The notes under the pieces are model-generated. The model searched no databases, was not told where the DNA came from, and saw nothing but the letters and a program-made list of their open reading frames with translations. A stretch of 64,000 nt of DNA from Chitinophaga nivalis (GTDB taxonomy: Bacteria; Bacteroidota; Bacteroidia; Chitinophagales; Chitinophagaceae): contig NZ_JAPDNR010000001.1 in the NCBI RefSeq assembly GCF_025989125.1, forward strand, positions 3,206,301 through 3,270,300, written 5' to 3'. Below are positions 37,471 to 46,046 of the stretch, piece by piece. Both the position numbers and the translations under genes were made by a program. Every line of letters begins with the position of its first letter. Position 1 is the stretch's first letter.

Positions 37471-38727
37471 TATTTGTTACAACGGGGATATCGCTGCATT
37501 GGATGAACAGCGCAACAGCACAACGTTTGTTGCATGCTACCCCAATAAAACTGATATCCCCTTTTTCTTAGCTCCTATAAGCAAACAGCTGCGATGTGAC
37601 CGTGAAAATTTATCCATTTTTTATGCAACTGTAGAAGTATTGCATTTTTTCGTGCTATCTTTCAGCATAATATTTTATTCGTCAGACTAACTCTCCGATG
37701 TCAGGAATTATACATTACTGTCGTACATAAATGAAGTGATGCAAAGAATAGTACTTACAACCTTATCAATAATAACAGCCAATACAATCCCCTCTTAAAG
37801 GGATCACATTGTATGGGAATGGTAAGTAGGATGAAATAATACTGTAATAAGCACCTTACTGAAGGGCTGTAATGGCATGATCAATAAGATGACCGGTTTT
37901 CATGAATAAGGATGCCAGGATGAATGAATGGACCCTGAGTGGGGAGCCGGCAGAGATGATGTTCCAAACGTTTATGTTGTAAAACCAGCTGGAAAAGACT
38001 GACAGCGCTCTAATAGTAAGGGCCTGTGGCCGAAGGCATATGGCAAAACCAGTACCGTCCGGTTGTAATGTCACCTGACACGACAGTAGCGTCGCATGCG
38101 TACAGATAGTACAGCTCGCGCATAATAGCCATACGTTTACGGATAATAGCTTGCTTCCGGAAATGCCATTAAGGAAAACATCCGTAACAACATTTACCTA
38201 TTAACTTCCAATAATCCGCCTGCTCATCCATAGGATAGGGGCTGCTTTAAAGAAAGGGCATTACCATACATTTTACGCCCACTTATTACTACTGCTTCAT
38301 TCGATCCAAATTTGATTAACGGGCTAATAAAAAAAGTAGCGAAAAGGAATGATGACTGAGCATGGAAATAACTCCTTGAGCCATGAAGGAAGTGGCTTAC
38401 TATTATGTAGACAATGAAATAAGTCTTACCTGAATACAAACAGGAAGTCCGCTCGCAATTGCATACCGCATCCACCAGAAATTATAATACTGGTTTTACC
38501 CAATGAAATAATAACAGGGGCGTAACTGGTCACTGCTTCCTGATGTCAGGGAGGATTTGCTATGAGTACAGCAGTATGTTCGTTTGACCCAATACCTCAC
38601 TTGGGTGCAGGATGTGATAGTATCAATGCCAGGTATTCCACTTGTACGATAAATGTAGCAAGCCTGCGGAAAGTTATATGCTGACTGTTTATACACGTAT
38701 TTATTCATCACCATAAAAACCCACATT
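37471..38727. other. long gene-poor stretch before P450 gene
   Basis: About 1.25 kb without a credible gene. It contains a 9-bp inverted pair GGGGATATC (37484-37492) and GATATCCCC (37553-37561) followed by five T, which may end the uptake operon transcript. Several open frames of 60-85 codons on the minus strand do not resemble proteins. The region may be decayed coding sequence like the hydrolase stump beside it. Confidence 0.45.
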
Positions 38728-39915
38728 ATGTTTCAGTCCACATTATTTAACCGCACTGGTTGGTATCATAAAATGCAGGATGAGCAACCTATTTATTTTG
38801 ATCAGGATTTTTCTTTCTTTTTTGGTGCGCAGGGAGGATGGCAGTTATTCCGGCATGATGATATAAGAGCTGTTATGAGCGACCACGAAACTTTTTCCAG
38901 CGAGTACATATCCAAAAGAGGCGTGAACTTTGAGAGTAACCTGGGTTTGATAGACCCTCCTCATCACAGAAGGCTTCGCTCTATTATCACGAAGGCATTT
39001 ACGCCCACATTCGTTACTGCTATGGCTCCCTGGATTTATGAACAATGCAATGAGCTGTTAGCGCCATTTTTAGAATCGGGAGAAATGGAATTTGTATCCA
39101 ATTTTGCAGCTGTATTGCCTATGCGTACCATGGCAAAATTAATAGGTATACCTATTGTGAACTACGAAGATTTTTCCATATGGGGGAAATCACTGACCGG
39201 TGATCCCCGCATTATAGGGATGGATATTTATTTTAAAAGCATGCAGGATATGAGAACGCTCTTCGAAGGTATTGTGGAAGAAAGGAAGATAACCCCTCAG
39301 CATGATCTGATCAGTAGTTTACTGAGTGCGGAATCTGAGGAAGGAAAGCTGACGATGGAGGAACTGTTATCTTTTTGTGGTGTATTGTTATTACCTGGCC
39401 TGGAAACCATCAAGGCGTTATTAATAAATACCATGGCTGTGCTGATCGAACGCCCGGAAGTAGCGGAGCATATTAAAGCAGTACCGGAGGACACTACAAA
39501 GGCCATCAATGAAGTACTCAGATATTGCCCACCTATTATCAGTATTCCCCGGGTAGCCAAACGTGATGTTACGCTCAACGGGCAGGAGATAAAAAAAGAT
39601 GACCTCCTGAACCTTTGGCTTATTGCTGCAAACAGAGATCCTGCTGTATTTGAAAACCCCGATACATTCAATATGAACCGGGATAATACCAAAATAGTTA
39701 CGTTCGGACATGGTATTCATACCAGTATTGGCTCCGTGTTGGCAAAGCTGGTGGGTAAAATTGCCATAGAGGTATTGCTGCAGCACCTGAAAAATATACG
39801 CATCAAAGAAAATGTGGAGTTATCAATATATGTAAGTACGATCACCAATACTTTATCTGCATTGCCGATCACTTTCGAGACTAATGAAGTAGCCGTAAAT
39901 GCAAACGGGAATTAA
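38728..39915 (+). CDS. cytochrome P450 lacking the heme-ligand cysteine
   Basis: A 395-residue bacterial class P450, normal in length. The C-helix PPHHRRLRSIITKAF (heme propionate contacts), the I-helix region LLLPGLETIKALL (E226, T227), and the ExxR pair (E262, R265 in NEVLRYCPP) are all in place. The heme-binding loop reads FGHGIHTSIG, where the consensus is FGxGxHxCxG: residue 333 is serine (AGT, 39724-39726) instead of the axial cysteine. The frame is otherwise intact. The neighbouring gene 144 bp downstream is a terpene synthase, so the role is likely in terpenoid modification. Without the thiolate, classical monooxygenation is not expected; serine-ligated heme, a non-catalytic role, or a sequence error are alternatives. 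Confidence 0.9.
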   Translation: MFQSTLFNRTGWYHKMQDEQPIYFDQDFSFFFGAQGGWQLFRHDDIRAVMSDHETFSSEYISKRGVNFESNLGLIDPPHHRRLRSIITKAFTPTFVTAMAPWIYEQCNELLAPFLESGEMEFVSNFAAVLPMRTMAKLIGIPIVNYEDFSIWGKSLTGDPRIIGMDIYFKSMQDMRTLFEGIVEERKITPQHDLISSLLSAESEEGKLTMEELLSFCGVLLLPGLETIKALLINTMAVLIERPEVAEHIKAVPEDTTKAINEVLRYCPPIISIPRVAKRDVTLNGQEIKKDDLLNLWLIAANRDPAVFENPDTFNMNRDNTKIVTFGHGIHTSIGSVLAKLVGKIAIEVLLQHLKNIRIKENVELSIYVSTITNTLSALPITFETNEVAVNANGN

Positions 39916-40059
39916 CTTTACTTTTTACGACAAACCGCGACTGTATTGCTTTCCTGACATCAGATCATGGTAGATGTCATGCCTTAAATATATGGTTAAC
40001 ACCATTATTTTGATTCCCGCTATGCATCGTTGGTTTGTTAAATTTTTTAAATCAGCATC

Positions 40060-41022
40060 ATGGATCATATATCATCGCTGGGGCATACCTTTTATAGATT
40101 TCCTCATTTAGTGAGTCCTTATGCAGAAGAGTTAGACAGGCAGATGAAATTTTTATATGACTCTGTTTCTTCGCTGGATGTAAATCTTCGTAACAAATTG
40201 AAGCAAGGGAAATTTGGTTTTGCGGTTGCTTATTTATATCCCACAGCAACATTGGAACAATTATCTGCCTTTGTTAAGATTATGGGCTTTTTTTTCATCC
40301 ATGATGATGAATCGTTGGTCAGTGAGGATTTCTCCGGACAAAAGGAAGTGATACGCCGTTATTCCAATGCATTACTGGGCGAAGTAAGCGAAGAGGAGGC
40401 CGACGAAGTAGCGATGTTATTATTACAAGCCCATAAGGAGTTTGTACAAAATGGCGTAGATCCTATCTGGATGAAACGATTTGCTTTGAGCATGACCCAG
40501 TATATGGAAGCAGATGAAAGGGAGAATATCTACCGGTTAGCGGGGAAGGGAATCGGGATAAGCGAATACCTGGCTATCCGGTCTTTTTCGGTGGGGGTAC
40601 GGCCTTGTTTTGACTACACATCGATGATTTCCTCTCTCCAGGTACCGGATGATATCTATTATGATGAGGTCATGATTCAATTAAGGAATTTGAGCAGTGA
40701 CATGGTCGTATTAATTAACGATCTGGCTTCTTATCCCAAGGAAGCCGCAGAAAAGGATGAGATGAACATTGTCTTGCTGACGTGTCGGAGTAAAGGAGTT
40801 TCCGTGGAAAACGCCCGGAAAGAAGTAATTGCCATGCATAATACACTTTTTGATAAATATATGAAGATCCGAAAGGAGTTTGTGTGGCGCTTTAATCACG
40901 TACCGGACGTAAACCGTTTATTGAAAGGAATGGAGGAAGTGGTGTTGGGTAATTTACTATGGTCTTTTCTGGACTCCGACCGTTATCATTATCCACCGGG
41001 AGAAGAAGCGCCCCGGTGGTAA
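40060..41022 (+). CDS. class I terpene synthase
   Basis: A 320-residue bacterial class I terpene cyclase, the usual single alpha-domain length. The first metal-binding motif is FFFIHDDESL (D82, D83, E84) and the second, NSE type, is LINDLASYPKE (N220, S224, E228). The C-terminal arginine-tyrosine pair is in DSDRYHYPP. These bind the Mg2+ cluster and the diphosphate of farnesyl or geranylgeranyl diphosphate. The product cannot be predicted. It lies 144 bp behind the P450 gene in the same direction, a typical terpenoid mini-cluster. Confidence 0.92.
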   Translation: MDHISSLGHTFYRFPHLVSPYAEELDRQMKFLYDSVSSLDVNLRNKLKQGKFGFAVAYLYPTATLEQLSAFVKIMGFFFIHDDESLVSEDFSGQKEVIRRYSNALLGEVSEEEADEVAMLLLQAHKEFVQNGVDPIWMKRFALSMTQYMEADERENIYRLAGKGIGISEYLAIRSFSVGVRPCFDYTSMISSLQVPDDIYYDEVMIQLRNLSSDMVVLINDLASYPKEAAEKDEMNIVLLTCRSKGVSVENARKEVIAMHNTLFDKYMKIRKEFVWRFNHVPDVNRLLKGMEEVVLGNLLWSFLDSDRYHYPPGEEAPRW

Positions 41023-41414
41023 GATGGGCTGCTTTCTCGTTTGGGAGCAATGATGATTGGAAAAAGGAGGAGATTTCATTAACCGGTACCAGGGGCAGCA
41101 AATATGGTGTACTATGTCTTTAAAACCATTAGGAGGTAGCACTTGGGCTGCATCCTGATGGTTTTAATTATATACAGCAGAGAAAGATCAGGTAGGGGAG
41201 TAAGGTCTTACAGGAGATAATCGGGAAAGGTAGAATAGCAGGGAGTTACTGCGTATATTAAATAAGATTAATGGGTGAAATGTAGATTGGTATTGTGTTT
41301 TGTGCGTTGTTTGGCTGTCGGTGTAAGCATTGATAGGTGTCTTCGGGAAAATTTTTTCAAAAAAAAGTGTCACAAATTTTTTTAGAATCATTTCCTTTTA
41401 TACTTTCGCAGTCT
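41023..41414. other. intergenic stretch before tRNA-Ser copy 2
   Basis: About 390 bp without a credible gene. The last 70 bases resemble the promoter region of tRNA-Ser copy 1 (CACAAATTTT, then CCTTTTATAC), so this is its promoter region. Confidence 0.5.
41401..41408 (+). promoter_or_regulatory. promoter element of tRNA-Ser copy 2
   Basis: TACTTTCG, a variant of TAnnTTTG, sits six bases before the tRNA and aligns with TACATTTG of the first copy. Confidence 0.5.
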
Positions 41415-41499
41415 GGAGAGTTGGCAGAGCGGTCGATTGCGGCAGTCTTGAAAACTGTTGACTGTAACAGGTCCCGGGGTTCGAATCCCTGACTCTCCG
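41415..41499 (+). tRNA. tRNA-Ser (TGA anticodon), copy 2
   Basis: All 85 bases equal those of copy 1 at 27059, so it folds into the same class II cloverleaf with a long variable arm and anticodon TGA. The flanks differ apart from the promoter-like and trailer sequences, so this is a separate gene copy, 14.4 kb away in the same orientation. Confidence 0.95.
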
Positions 41500-41512
41500 C
41501 AGAAAAAGTAAA

Positions 41513-41543
41513 AAGCCTTTGGATGATATCCGAAGGCTTTTTT
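41513..41543 (+). terminator. terminator of tRNA-Ser copy 2
   Basis: AAGCCTTTGGAT pairs with ATCCGAAGGCTT (one G-T pair) around a three-base loop and is followed by a T run. Confidence 0.85.
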
Positions 41544-41874
41544 ATTTGAGATTGAATTTGTTTGTTCCGGTTTACCGGGATCAAGTTGAAAATTTGGGGG
41601 ATTATGTAAAAACATATTGTTCAATAGTAGATCAGACAGTAAAGTACGAGGATCAGTAACTCGTCTATACAGTAATATAGGAGTAAAGGTGGACTTGATG
41701 GGGGGATGTAATGCAGCGGCGTAGTTACAGTACATCATACCAGGAAAGAATGGAAAGCTGTATAAGCCCATGCCAGGGCTGACTACAGACTAAGCCTGCA
41801 GACAGAATGTTGGATATATAACTTAATGGCAGTAATGTCAGGTCTCCAGTATACAATTGTAGACAGGAAATAGG
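41544..41874. other. intergenic stretch after tRNA-Ser copy 2
   Basis: About 330 bp with nothing recognised. One minus-strand frame runs through it and through the tRNA, which shows that it is not a gene. Confidence 0.4.
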
Positions 41875-42646
41875 TTACTCCCTTTGAATGCGGGAAAGCA
41901 GGAGCTGCGTAGCTATTACGACTGCTATTTCTTCTGATAATAATTTTAACAGTGGCCGCTTCTGGCCGATCTGTCTATGCGGAACCTGTGGCAGGATTTG
42001 GGATGACTGTACCGCTATTATATCAGCGGCAAAATATTTCCTGTTGCCGGAAGGAGTATGATCCTGCTGCATGCCTCTTACCTGCAGCAAGACTACTAAT
42101 GTTCCTGTCCCCGGTACATCTACATGGCATGCCGCCCCATGAAAAACTTCCCCGGTTTTTACGAAGAATACAGCGCTTTCTGTGTCTATTACCCGTTGTG
42201 TTGCAAAATGGATCCGGGCAGCGATCACTTTTATTTCCAGCATGTTGATGCTGTTATGTGTTTGGTATTACTTGTGGCGGAATGTGTAGGATACCACTTC
42301 GTGAAAGCTTAGGCGCCGATGTTAGCAGGCTGTCTGTTCCCATATGCCGGTTGAACCTGAAGCCGGTTATGCTGCTAATATCCTTGCCTGCGGAGGGAAT
42401 GAGTGCGCTGGTCAATCGGTTGATGTGCCCACTGTCGCCACAGACATTCAGTTTACCGGAGAAAGCACTGCGGATGAGCGCCGCTTTTTTGCTGGCCATG
42501 CCAAAGCGTTGTGCAGCCCTGCGGGTAGCTGCCGTCTGCCGGACGATGGCGGGCATACTGCGCAGAAAGTGTTGGCCATTGCGGCTGTAACCAATCAGGT
42601 TCCCAAGCCTGCCCGTGAAAGTGATGATAGAGACCTGTTTTGCCAT
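41875..42646 (-). pseudogene. frameshifted Bacteroidota-specific hypothetical protein
   Basis: Two adjoining minus-strand frames make one protein. The first (42646-42254) starts MAKQVSIITFTGRLGNLIGY and continues through RRAAQRFGMASKKAALIR to LHIPPQ. The second (42243-41875, open from about 42265) continues with MLEIKVIAARIHFAT and FFAADIIAV-like strands (KYFAADIIAV). The frames differ by one base, and the stops of each bound the change to about 42253-42270 (one extra base, or two lost). The pattern resembles a conserved hypothetical family of about 250 residues in Chitinophaga-like genomes, of unknown role. It could be a recent mutation, a sequencing error or, less likely, programmed frameshifting. 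Confidence 0.65.
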
Positions 42647-42907
42647 AACAAATGATACTGGTGATAGCTAAAGATAACATTATCAGGAAAAGGAGGTTTA
42701 TGGCTGTATTGAAGATTATTCAATAGCAAAGCATGGCAATTTGAAGAATATTCAAGCGGAAAGCATGAGGTATTAGATCGTTGTTAAAGGTGGACGAACA
42801 GGGTGTAGAAAATTTTGAAAAACACATGAGGAAAAGCAGGTCTCCGGTTTTTCAGTCCCCTGGTATTCAACTTGATCCGTTTACGGTTCAAATAGTTCAT
42901 GCATCTC

Positions 42908-43838
42908 TTATTGCATATACCTGGAATCTACCAGAAACTTATCCAAATCAGCTATCTGTTCATTATCCAGATTTATCATATAGTCAATCGCTTTAGCTTT
43001 GTCCGTGGCATGCTCATAATAAGACTTACAAATGGCGTATCCCACAAAGTATCCCAGATCCACACCATTATATAGCCAGTCTTTTGATACCGTCCCGTGC
43101 ATTTCCTGTTTAAATTTTTGCCATATTTCCTTTTCGTGTTCCCTACCGTAACGCATATATGGCATTTGTACTGGGTGCTGCAACAACAATTCTGCTATAA
43201 AATCGCATAAACCTTCTGCAATACAAAGCCCGAGTAGCTTGGTGTGGGCTTTATCCTTCATATCTCCTCCTTTGCGTTGCGTATGGGTGAGCTCATGTGA
43301 CACAATCTGCAGAATACCTTGATTGTCATTATAGCCCTGAAAAAAAGGATGAAGGCCTACTGAGTTAGTGGTGTTATCCGAAGCCTCAATTTCTGTTCCT
43401 ACAAGTACCTCCGTTTGTATCGTAGTGCCGCCTGTTCCAATATATCCAATAATAAAATAGATTTCCGGTGTTTTAAAGAGGATATAGCTTTTTATAGGTT
43501 GTTACTAGTTTTTCAATTGCTGCTTTATTCTCTTTTACTTTCAGCGTATTGGGTCTGATAGATGTCCAGAAATAAATATGAGTAAAAATACTTTTCTAAA
43601 ATATTTCGGGTGTCCAGTTTCTGATGTGGGCTAGTTCTTTTAATCCCTTGGTGCCCTTATCAAGATAGATGGTTTGTATTAGTTGTATTTGCTGTGCAGT
43701 GTCCTTAACGGCATATATACTATCGAATGTTTCCCAAAATATACCTATGTCTGAAAAGCAAATATTTGTTTGTGCGCAGCGCGTAGTTGGAACAAATGAG
43801 GTTAGCAATAGAATGATCGCCTTTTTTATAAAGTGCAT
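42908..43838 (-). pseudogene. disrupted DUF2268-like zinc protease gene
   Basis: The minus strand encodes a signal peptide and N-terminal part (43838-43596: MHFIKKAIILLLTSF, then FWETFDSIYAV and YLDKGTKGLKEL). The same frame continues past a TAG at 43596-43598 into SIRPNTLKVKENKAA and KLYPL. A single missing base around 43470-43480 then shifts it to KTPEIYFIIGYIGTGGTT, and on to the zinc motif SHELTHTQ (about 43280-43303, HExxH) and a helical C-terminus ending at 42908. The whole corresponds to an exported DUF2268-like putative zinc protease of about 310 residues. One in-frame stop plus one frameshift make it a pseudogene unless both are sequence errors. Confidence 0.75.
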
Positions 43839-44442
43839 ATAATAATTGGTTAAAATTGGTTAAGCGCGTATATAGATATACTTAAAAGCGTGTTAGTTGG
43901 GTATCGCATCTGCCATTATCAGTTGCGTATTGCTATAAGGTATGCTGTCGCATTGTTGCAGCAGGCGAGCTGGTAAAAATAGTAGCAATAACCTTAGACT
44001 ATGCCCCCCCGGAAAATTCAGCAGCACCTTCTACAGCGGCTTTCAAAAGTATCCGGCTCAAATTAAATCCGGAGAATAATCGGGGGGGCGACGCAATTTG
44101 AGTGCAGTTTTCCCGTTTTTAATAATAATTTTAGTTTGACATTTCATTTTACGATTGTATATTGTTCTCAGAAGTAATCATTGTACGAGCTATTAACCTG
44201 GAAATACCGGAATTACCCTTTATCCCTTAATCATTAAATCGTAACATAAAAGTTATCTCCGAACCAATACTGTAATATCACCATCTTGTTTTTATCATAA
44301 TAGGCGATACCGTTTTGAGTGTATCTGCTGAGTTTTTTCGGCCTTGTTAGAGCAGATCTTCTGTTGCTGAGAGCAGTATAATGTTCTTGGATGCCTTTAG
44401 TATGCCACTACTGATGCAGTTTAACCTATTAAAACATTTCAA
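43839..44442. other. intergenic stretch with G7/C7 inverted repeat
   Basis: About 600 bp without a credible gene. It holds the inverted pair GCCCCCCCG (44003-44011) and CGGGGGGGC (44081-44089), separated by 69 bases, striking in this AT-rich region. The rest shows nothing recognised. The promoter for the MauE-like gene should lie here. Confidence 0.45.
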
Positions 44443-44886
44443 GTGAGACGCCCTGTAATTATTGAAATCATTTGCTATGCCTTCTTTTTCCTTTTTGTTT
44501 ATGCAAGCTTTGCTAAACTTTTTATTTACCCTACGTATTTGCGGGATCTGGGTCGTTCACCTTTAATAGGCAATTTTGCTTTCACCTTATCTGTAGCAGT
44601 TCCAGCTGTCGAGTTGATGATAGCCATCATCCTGCTTATTCCCAGGTACAGACAACAAGGGTTAATCGCCAGTTTTGTTCTAATGACGCTGTTTTCTTTA
44701 TATGTAGCGTATGTTGTATGCTTTGCTGAAAAGCGCCCGTGCTCATGCGGCGGAATCTTCCGGGATATGGGATGGAGCACTCATTTGGTCTTCAACATTG
44801 GGATGACCATATTAGCCTGTATAGGCATAGGGCTAAACAAAAAAAGCGATGAGGTAAGAGGAGGAGTTACTACGACATCGTGTTAA
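44443..44886 (+). CDS. MauE/DoxX-like redox-associated membrane protein
   Basis: A 147-residue integral membrane protein with four predicted transmembrane helices (about 7-25, 45-67, 72-92, 113-132). Between the third and fourth is a cysteine pair, RPCSCGGIFRDMGWSTH, the motif of MauE-like proteins, which help form disulfides in methylamine dehydrogenase and are otherwise of unknown role in Bacteroidota. The start is GTG. The next gene, 150 bp on and in the same direction, encodes a small exported DUF6520-like peptide with two cysteines, a plausible client. The C-terminus has one further cysteine. Confidence 0.82.
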   Translation: MRRPVIIEIICYAFFFLFVYASFAKLFIYPTYLRDLGRSPLIGNFAFTLSVAVPAVELMIAIILLIPRYRQQGLIASFVLMTLFSLYVAYVVCFAEKRPCSCGGIFRDMGWSTHLVFNIGMTILACIGIGLNKKSDEVRGGVTTTSC

Positions 44887-45036
44887 CCTAAGGTTCAGTG
44901 TGACTGTGCTTGCCCTGGCGGCGTTGTAAATATCTTAACCAATATAGGCGTATAGCATAATACGAAACCCCAAGCGCTTATCGTATTAGCCATGTATAAA
45001 TAGGATTGTTGATTTTGTATCTTCTAAATTTATTTT

Positions 45037-45288
45037 ATGAAAAAGAGTAAACACATTATCGTCACATTGCTGGTCGTTATTGCAGCTGTCGGCGCAAGTT
45101 ATGGTGCAAAAAGTACTTCAAAGCTTTATTATTACCGGAGTGTCATCGGTAATTATGTACCTTATGAATCAGAAGTTAGTTGTAGCAAATTCGGAACTGG
45201 TTGTATCGTACAGATGCCATGGGGCGCCATGCAGCAACTGTATATTCAGACAAGTCCGGGTATTTTTAAAGCGGTGACCTTGGATTGA
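45037..45288 (+). CDS. DUF6520 family small exported protein
   Basis: An 83-residue protein. It has a signal peptide of about 24 residues (MKKSKHIIVTLLVVIAAVG, then ASYGAKS) and a short mature part with two cysteines in SEVSCSKFGTGCIVQ. The size, signal and paired cysteines fit the DUF6520 family, which occurs in Bacteroidota, often in several copies, next to MauE-like genes as here. The function is not known. The two cysteines six residues apart could form a disulfide in the periplasm. Confidence 0.75.
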   Translation: MKKSKHIIVTLLVVIAAVGASYGAKSTSKLYYYRSVIGNYVPYESEVSCSKFGTGCIVQMPWGAMQQLYIQTSPGIFKAVTLD

Positions 45289-45325
45289 GCAGGATGTTTT
45301 TTTCGATGTGATAATGAAATTCTTA

Positions 45326-45352
45326 ACATCTGGAGGAGCTTCCTCCAGATGT
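45326..45352 (+). terminator. hairpin after the DUF6520 gene
   Basis: A perfect 12-bp stem (ACATCTGGAGGA and its complement) with a three-base loop, 38 bases behind the stop. The following T content is modest. Confidence 0.65.
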
Positions 45353-45475
45353 GCTTATATTTTGTATAACCGACAATGTAGTAGAATTGTAATCCTGTTG
45401 ATTTCAATTGAAAATAATAATGGTAGGTCATTTGAAACGCCGTTGTTTAACCGCAGTTCCCGATACCTTCTCTAC

Positions 45476-45853
45476 TCAGGATTGTCTCCGCATACTTTGC
45501 TTAATTCTTTCCCGGTGTTGCCCGCCCCAGGCACTTAGTTCATGGGTTAGTTTTCTTAAAGTCCGGCTATACTCGGTGGCTTCATAAACAATGGTAACCG
45601 GCATGGTCGGATATACAATACGTTTGATAAAGCCATTCAATTCCAGGTCTTTTAACTCCTTCGCCAATATCCTGGAAGAGATGCCAGGAAGTTCCTGCTG
45701 CAATTCATTAAATCGCCTGGATGATTGCACCAGACAAAGGATCAGGGCAAGTCTCCATTTTCCATTAATAACCGACAGTGCATCAAGCACGTTCTTGAGT
45801 GAAGCATTGCATGTTTCACTGGCTGGAAAGGGGTCTTTCATAATCGTTTTCAT
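45476..45853 (-). CDS. HxlR family transcriptional regulator
   Basis: A 125-residue winged-helix regulator. The core is typical of HxlR: LSVINGKWRLALILCL, then SRRFNELQQELPGISSRILAKELKDLELNGFIKR and the wing VTIVYEATEYSRTL. C15, just before the domain, is the position of redox-sensing cysteines in relatives such as YodB, so thiol or quinone sensing is possible. A longer frame upstream was rejected because it reads through the operator region; the ATG at 45853 (or 45841) fits the family. The divergent azoreductase is the obvious target. Confidence 0.88.
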   Translation of the reverse strand: MKTIMKDPFPASETCNASLKNVLDALSVINGKWRLALILCLVQSSRRFNELQQELPGISSRILAKELKDLELNGFIKRIVYPTMPVTIVYEATEYSRTLRKLTHELSAWGGQHRERIKQSMRRQS

Positions 45854-45860
45854 AGACACG

Positions 45861-45908
45861 AATGTAATTACATTACCTGAATGTAACCGCTTCCCTTTAT
45901 GTAAGTAC
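45861..45908. promoter_or_regulatory. HxlR operator: palindrome and half sites
   Basis: The 14-base perfect palindrome AATGTAATTACATT (45861-45874) is eight bases from the HxlR start codon. An AATGTAA half site follows at 45880-45886, and ATGTAAGTAC lies about 15 bases further. The spacing between hxlR and azoreductase fits autoregulation plus control of the azoreductase. The assignment is by position and symmetry. Confidence 0.6.
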
Positions 45909-45912
45909 GTCC

Positions 45913-45940
45913 TTTGGACCTCCCGGCAGCCATAATTTTG
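45913..45940 (+). promoter_or_regulatory. candidate azoreductase promoter
   Basis: TTTG at 45913-45916 and TAATTTTG at 45933-45940 match the Bacteroidota consensus with a 16-base spacer. It lies next to the operator half sites, about 105 bases ahead of the azoreductase start. Confidence 0.45.
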
Positions 45941-46046
45941 CCTTTGATAATCCGGGAGAGAGGATGCTTTCATCGTTAACACAAAAAAGAAATCAGACGA
46001 CCCCGGAATTTGAAATTGATCATACTATTAAACAGGTAAAATTTTT

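Noticed and set aside
37499..38726. Several 60-85 codon frames before the P450 gene
   Set aside because: They overlap each other or lie on the minus strand with low-complexity composition; none resembles a known protein.
41388..41771. 127-codon minus-strand frame
   Set aside because: It reads through the tRNA-Ser gene and its terminator.
42781..42996. 71-codon plus-strand frame
   Set aside because: Overlaps the end of the zinc-protease pseudogene on the other strand and has no recognisable protein character.
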